DNA of 64,000 nucleotides from Helcococcus bovis (lineage in GTDB: Bacteria; Bacillota; Clostridia; Tissierellales; Peptoniphilaceae), in the NCBI RefSeq assembly GCF_046035435.1, contig NZ_JBFNFH010000003.1; one strand, written 5' to 3'. Positions within the stretch are counted from its first letter, which is position 1; every line of letters begins with the position of its first letter. Below the pieces are notes generated by a model. That model saw only the letters and a list, made by a program, of their open reading frames with translations. It was not told where the DNA came from and searched no databases. Of this stretch, positions 62,072-64,000 are shown piece by piece. The position numbers were made by a program, and so were the translations under genes.

Positions 62072-62518
62072 ATGAGAAATAAAATAAGTAATATAATAAA
62101 AAAAATTCTCCTAAGTTCTAAAAAAACGAAATTAGAAAAATATTATAAAGAATGGGATTCTAAAACTCCTATTCAACTAAAAGAAGAGTTGTTTAATTAT
62201 GAGGCACAAGAGAAAAATAAAACCTTAACATATATAATAAATGGTATTTTAGTTGCAAGTATTTTAGCATTTTTCACATATATATTTACTTATATACAAA
62301 ATTTATTTAAAACTAATTACGCTAAAAATCCAGAGGCAACAATAATTATATTTCAAGGAGTATTATCGTTAACGATAACAATAATTATTATATTAATAAT
62401 AATATTTGCTTTGATAAGGAGAGAAAGTAAAGAAAGAATAATTAAAATAAAAGCATTAAGAGATTATATGAAAGAAAAAGAAAAAGAAAGTAAAGAGGCA
62501 AAAGATGATAGAAAATAA
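62072..62518 (+). CDS. Small membrane protein with two membrane helices
   Basis: 148 residues. Basic N-terminus, an amphipathic stretch, two hydrophobic segments (TLTYIINGILVASILAFFTY and VLSLTITIIIILIIIFALI) and a charged C-terminal helix (KESKERIIKIKALRDYMKEK). AAAAGGAGAAAC precedes ATG 62072, which is preferred over the longer frame. No family recognised. Confidence 0.7.
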   Translation: MRNKISNIIKKILLSSKKTKLEKYYKEWDSKTPIQLKEELFNYEAQEKNKTLTYIINGILVASILAFFTYIFTYIQNLFKTNYAKNPEATIIIFQGVLSLTITIIIILIIIFALIRRESKERIIKIKALRDYMKEKEKESKEAKDDRK

Positions 62519-62900
62519 TAAAATTATTAAAATAACAATAACATTATTATATTCTATAATCTCTATTATTTATGAAATAAATCTAAATAACTTTAATAAA
62601 GAATTAGTTAATAAGTCAGCTATAGAAATTATGTTTTACAATTCAGGTAAAGCGTGGAGTTATTTAATATTTGCTATATTTTTAGTTATTATTGGAATTG
62701 TTATAGTTTATTATTTTATAAAAGAATTTATAAAAGATTTTAAAAATGATATTACAGAAGAAAAGTTACTAATTAATATTTTTACTTTAATATTTGTGAT
62801 ATTTTTTATATTTATAACAATAATATTAATCAACAATCCTATTTTGCAAGCAGCGTTAATAGTCTTATTTGGTGGTTCAATTGTATTAGCAAATATATAA
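62505..62900 (+). CDS. Small membrane protein with three to four membrane helices
   Basis: 131 residues, mostly hydrophobic (IKITITLLYSIISIIYEI, SYLIFAIFLVIIGIVIVYYF, IFTLIFVIFFIFITIILI, ILQAALIVLFGGSIVLANI). It overlaps the preceding gene by 14 bp, so the two are translationally coupled and may form one complex. AAAGAGG precedes the start. Function unknown. Confidence 0.7.
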   Translation: MIENNKIIKITITLLYSIISIIYEINLNNFNKELVNKSAIEIMFYNSGKAWSYLIFAIFLVIIGIVIVYYFIKEFIKDFKNDITEEKLLINIFTLIFVIFFIFITIILINNPILQAALIVLFGGSIVLANI

Positions 62901-62940
62901 ATTTATTAAAAAAACAAGATAACAATACAGGAGAAAAAAA

Positions 62941-63696
62941 ATGAGAAAAAATTTAGTATTATTAATAGCTTTAACACTTTTACTTACAGCATGTACAACT
63001 AAACCAAAAGAAACAGTTAAGGAAACGAAAAAAGAGATAAAGCTAGAAACAATAAAAGAAACAAAAGATGAAAAGAAAAAAGCAGAACTAAAAGAAAAAC
63101 TAACTAAACTCAAAAATAAAATCGATAAGGATATTGAAAAAGAGGCAAGAAAGAAACTTGAAGAAAAGGGAATAAAAAATCCTACAAAAGAACAGTTAGA
63201 AAAAGATTTAGAAAAAAAATCACAAAAAGAAAACATTAAAGTAACAAAAAAAGAAGAACTTAAAGTTACACAAAAAGAAACATCAAAAACACAAAAAACA
63301 AAACAAAAAGAAAAAGTATGGGTTGTTGACGTGAAAAAGCAAGATCCAGTTTATGAAAACAAATGCGTTGTTGTAAAAGAAGCATGGACGGAAACAACAG
63401 ATGAATTAATAGACTTTGATCAGATTATAAAACCTAGATGGTTTGTAAGGTTTTCAGATGGTTCTATAAAATATTATTATTCTGCTAAAGAAGCAAGTGA
63501 CGCTGAAGAGAAATATTTACATGATTACGCTACGGGGAAATATCCTTTAAGAGTAACTAACTGGGGAACAGCACAAGATGAAATGGAAATCGTAAATAAA
63601 AAATACAAAACAATCGAACACCCTGCCGAAACAAAGTGCGAACAAGTATTAGTTAAAGAAGCAGTTAAAGAGCAAGGTCATTGGGAATATAGATAA
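62941..63696 (+). CDS. Lipoprotein with lysine/glutamate-rich stalk
   Basis: 251 residues. Signal sequence with lipobox LLTAC (lipidated Cys at residue 19), then about 105 residues of charged, helical stalk (KPKETVKETKKEIKLETIKE and similar). A C-terminal domain of about 130 residues follows, with VWVVDVKKQDPVYENKCVVV, a matching C in ETKCEQVLVKEAV and WKxx/GHWEYR at the end; the two Cys may form a disulfide. Surface-exposed, probably attached to the membrane of the recipient/donor cell. GGAGAAAA precedes the ATG. Confidence 0.8.
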   Translation: MRKNLVLLIALTLLLTACTTKPKETVKETKKEIKLETIKETKDEKKKAELKEKLTKLKNKIDKDIEKEARKKLEEKGIKNPTKEQLEKDLEKKSQKENIKVTKKEELKVTQKETSKTQKTKQKEKVWVVDVKKQDPVYENKCVVVKEAWTETTDELIDFDQIIKPRWFVRFSDGSIKYYYSAKEASDAEEKYLHDYATGKYPLRVTNWGTAQDEMEIVNKKYKTIEHPAETKCEQVLVKEAVKEQGHWEYR

Positions 63697-63726
63697 TTGA
63701 TATTAATGCACTATATATTATATAAT
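63697..63726 (+). promoter_or_regulatory. Promoter of the type III antitoxin RNA
   Basis: TTGATA (63697-63702), 18-bp spacer, TATAAT (63721-63726). Transcription would begin close to 63733, immediately before the first 54-bp repeat. Confidence 0.75.
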
Positions 63727-63733
63727 ATATGTG

Positions 63734-63841
63734 AGAAGAAGACCTGTGACGGTTCTGACAGGTCGGTAAAATAAAACACTAACCGATAGAAGAAGACCTG
63801 TGACGGTTCTGACAGGTCGATAAAATAAAACACTAACCGAT
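63734..63841 (+). ncRNA. Type III toxin-antitoxin RNA antitoxin: two 54-bp pseudoknot repeats
   Basis: Units 63734-63787 and 63788-63841 differ at one base (63766 G, 63820 A). In each, GACCTGT pairs with ACAGGTC (63741-63747 with 63758-63764; 63795-63801 with 63812-63818). The loop CGGTT (63750-63754; 63804-63808) pairs with AACCG downstream (63781-63785; 63835-63839), giving an H-type pseudoknot. Promoter, tandem RNA repeats, terminator and toxin gene is the exact plan of ToxIN-like type III systems, where the toxin cuts the RNA into single antitoxin units. Confidence 0.82.
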
Positions 63842-63847
63842 AGAAGA

Positions 63848-63877
63848 AAAAAAGGGGAGATAATTCTCTCCTTTTTT
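63848..63877 (+). terminator. Terminator between antitoxin RNA and toxin gene
   Basis: About 13 bp of stem (63848-63860 with 63865-63877), including GGGGAGA and TCTCTCC, loop TAAT, ending in six T. In type III systems a leaky terminator here sets the RNA-to-toxin ratio. Confidence 0.85.
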
Positions 63878-63893
63878 CATTAAAGAGGTAATA

Positions 63894-64000
63894 ATGAATT
63901 ACACATATAATATATATGAATTATCAACTGAATTCTATAAACATTATAATTCTGATTTTTTTCCAGAAATATTAAGAAAAAAAGAGAGACCTTATAGTGT
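63894..64000 (+). CDS. Type III toxin, TenpN-like, cut by the window edge
   Basis: Only the first 35 codons are present. The start is ATG 63894 with AGAGG at 63884-63888. The peptide contains YELSTEFYKHYNSDFFPEIL followed by KKERPY. The pattern of a short N-terminus, FY-x-x-Y, PEIL and K-x-x-RPY is that of TenpN-type type III endoRNase toxins as I recall them. Together with the upstream repeats and terminator this makes the assignment likely. The rest of the gene must be seen to confirm. Confidence 0.72.
   Translation, partial: MNYTYNIYELSTEFYKHYNSDFFPEILRKKERPYS

Larger units (their letters stand above)
55425..64000. mobile_element. Integrated conjugative or plasmid-like element, right end outside the window
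   Basis: From here on genes are of element type: AbiH-like defence, parA, parB, RepA_N with iterons, PcfB/DUF3801-like protein, membrane proteins, a lipoprotein and a type III toxin-antitoxin locus. ParA-ParB-RepA-DUF3801 is the usual opening of Tn1549-like ICEs and related plasmids. The left boundary is uncertain: it could lie at about 55.45 kb (including AbiH) or near 56.9 kb. Relaxase, coupling protein and integrase would be expected to the right. Confidence 0.75.

Noticed and set aside
63734..63841. CRISPR-like or satellite repeat
   Set aside because: Two units without spacers; promoter, pseudoknot pairing, terminator and the following toxin-like gene fit a type III antitoxin RNA better.

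Overview
The window is low-GC, AT-rich Firmicutes DNA. The order of the housekeeping genes, the very high A/T content of the core genes, LexA/SOS boxes of the Gram-positive type and a RepA_N replication gene suggest an anaerobic coccus of the Peptoniphilaceae/Tissierellia type (inference; no rRNA or tRNA gene was seen to confirm it). There are three blocks: a prophage (1 to about 32.8 kb, left end outside the window), a chromosomal core (34.5-55.4 kb) and the beginning of a conjugative or plasmid-like integrated element (about 55.5-64 kb, right end outside the window).

Prophage. Genes run left to right in the order of an HK97-type siphophage: P4-type primase/helicase (cut by the window edge), VRR-NUC nuclease, SNF2-like helicase, a late regulator of the DUF1492/RinA-ArpU kind, HNH endonuclease, terminase small subunit, a modification module (small SAM synthetase plus two DNA methyltransferases), terminase large subunit, portal, ClpP-like protease, capsid, head-tail joining proteins, major tail protein, tail chaperone with a -1 frameshift site, tape measure, Dit, Tal-like tail protein, DUF859 protein, holin and an amidase endolysin with two CW_7 repeats. 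Two cargo segments interrupt this order. One (4.2-7.2 kb) carries a DUF1906 glycoside-hydrolase-like protein and an opposing membrane protein between two 93-bp direct repeats. The other (15.4-17.4 kb) has its own promoter and terminator and encodes a membrane-anchored subtilisin-like protein, an exported toxin-like protein and a small soluble protein. A premature stop in the gp10-like tail gene suggests that the prophage is defective or decaying.

Junction, 32.8-34.4 kb. No intact gene is seen. It holds a decayed type I restriction-modification remnant, a cluster of four related hairpins and other short repeats.

Chromosomal core. A long, tightly packed series: efp-nusB-xseA-xseB-ispA-argR-recN-nudix-M50 protease-scpA-scpB-rluB-cmk-plsC, then rpsA, an EamA transporter, mutS-mutL-miaA, and a convergent lipid kinase. 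It continues with a yneA-like gene divergent from lexA across three SOS boxes, a Xer recombinase and a small multidrug-export family protein. The MutL endonuclease motifs are degenerate.

Right-hand element. An AbiH-type phage-defence gene is followed by a non-coding stretch with a structured RNA candidate and a 22-bp inverted repeat. Next come parA, parB and a RepA_N initiator gene that contains 30-bp iterons. Then follow a PcfB/DUF3801-like protein, a membrane J-domain protein, two small membrane proteins and a lipoprotein. At the edge is a type III toxin-antitoxin locus: a promoter, two 54-bp repeats each able to form an H-type pseudoknot, a terminator, and the start of a TenpN-like toxin gene. 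A palindrome TTTGTTCA-AAA-TGAACA recurs three times before genes of this element and probably marks a shared operator or partition site.
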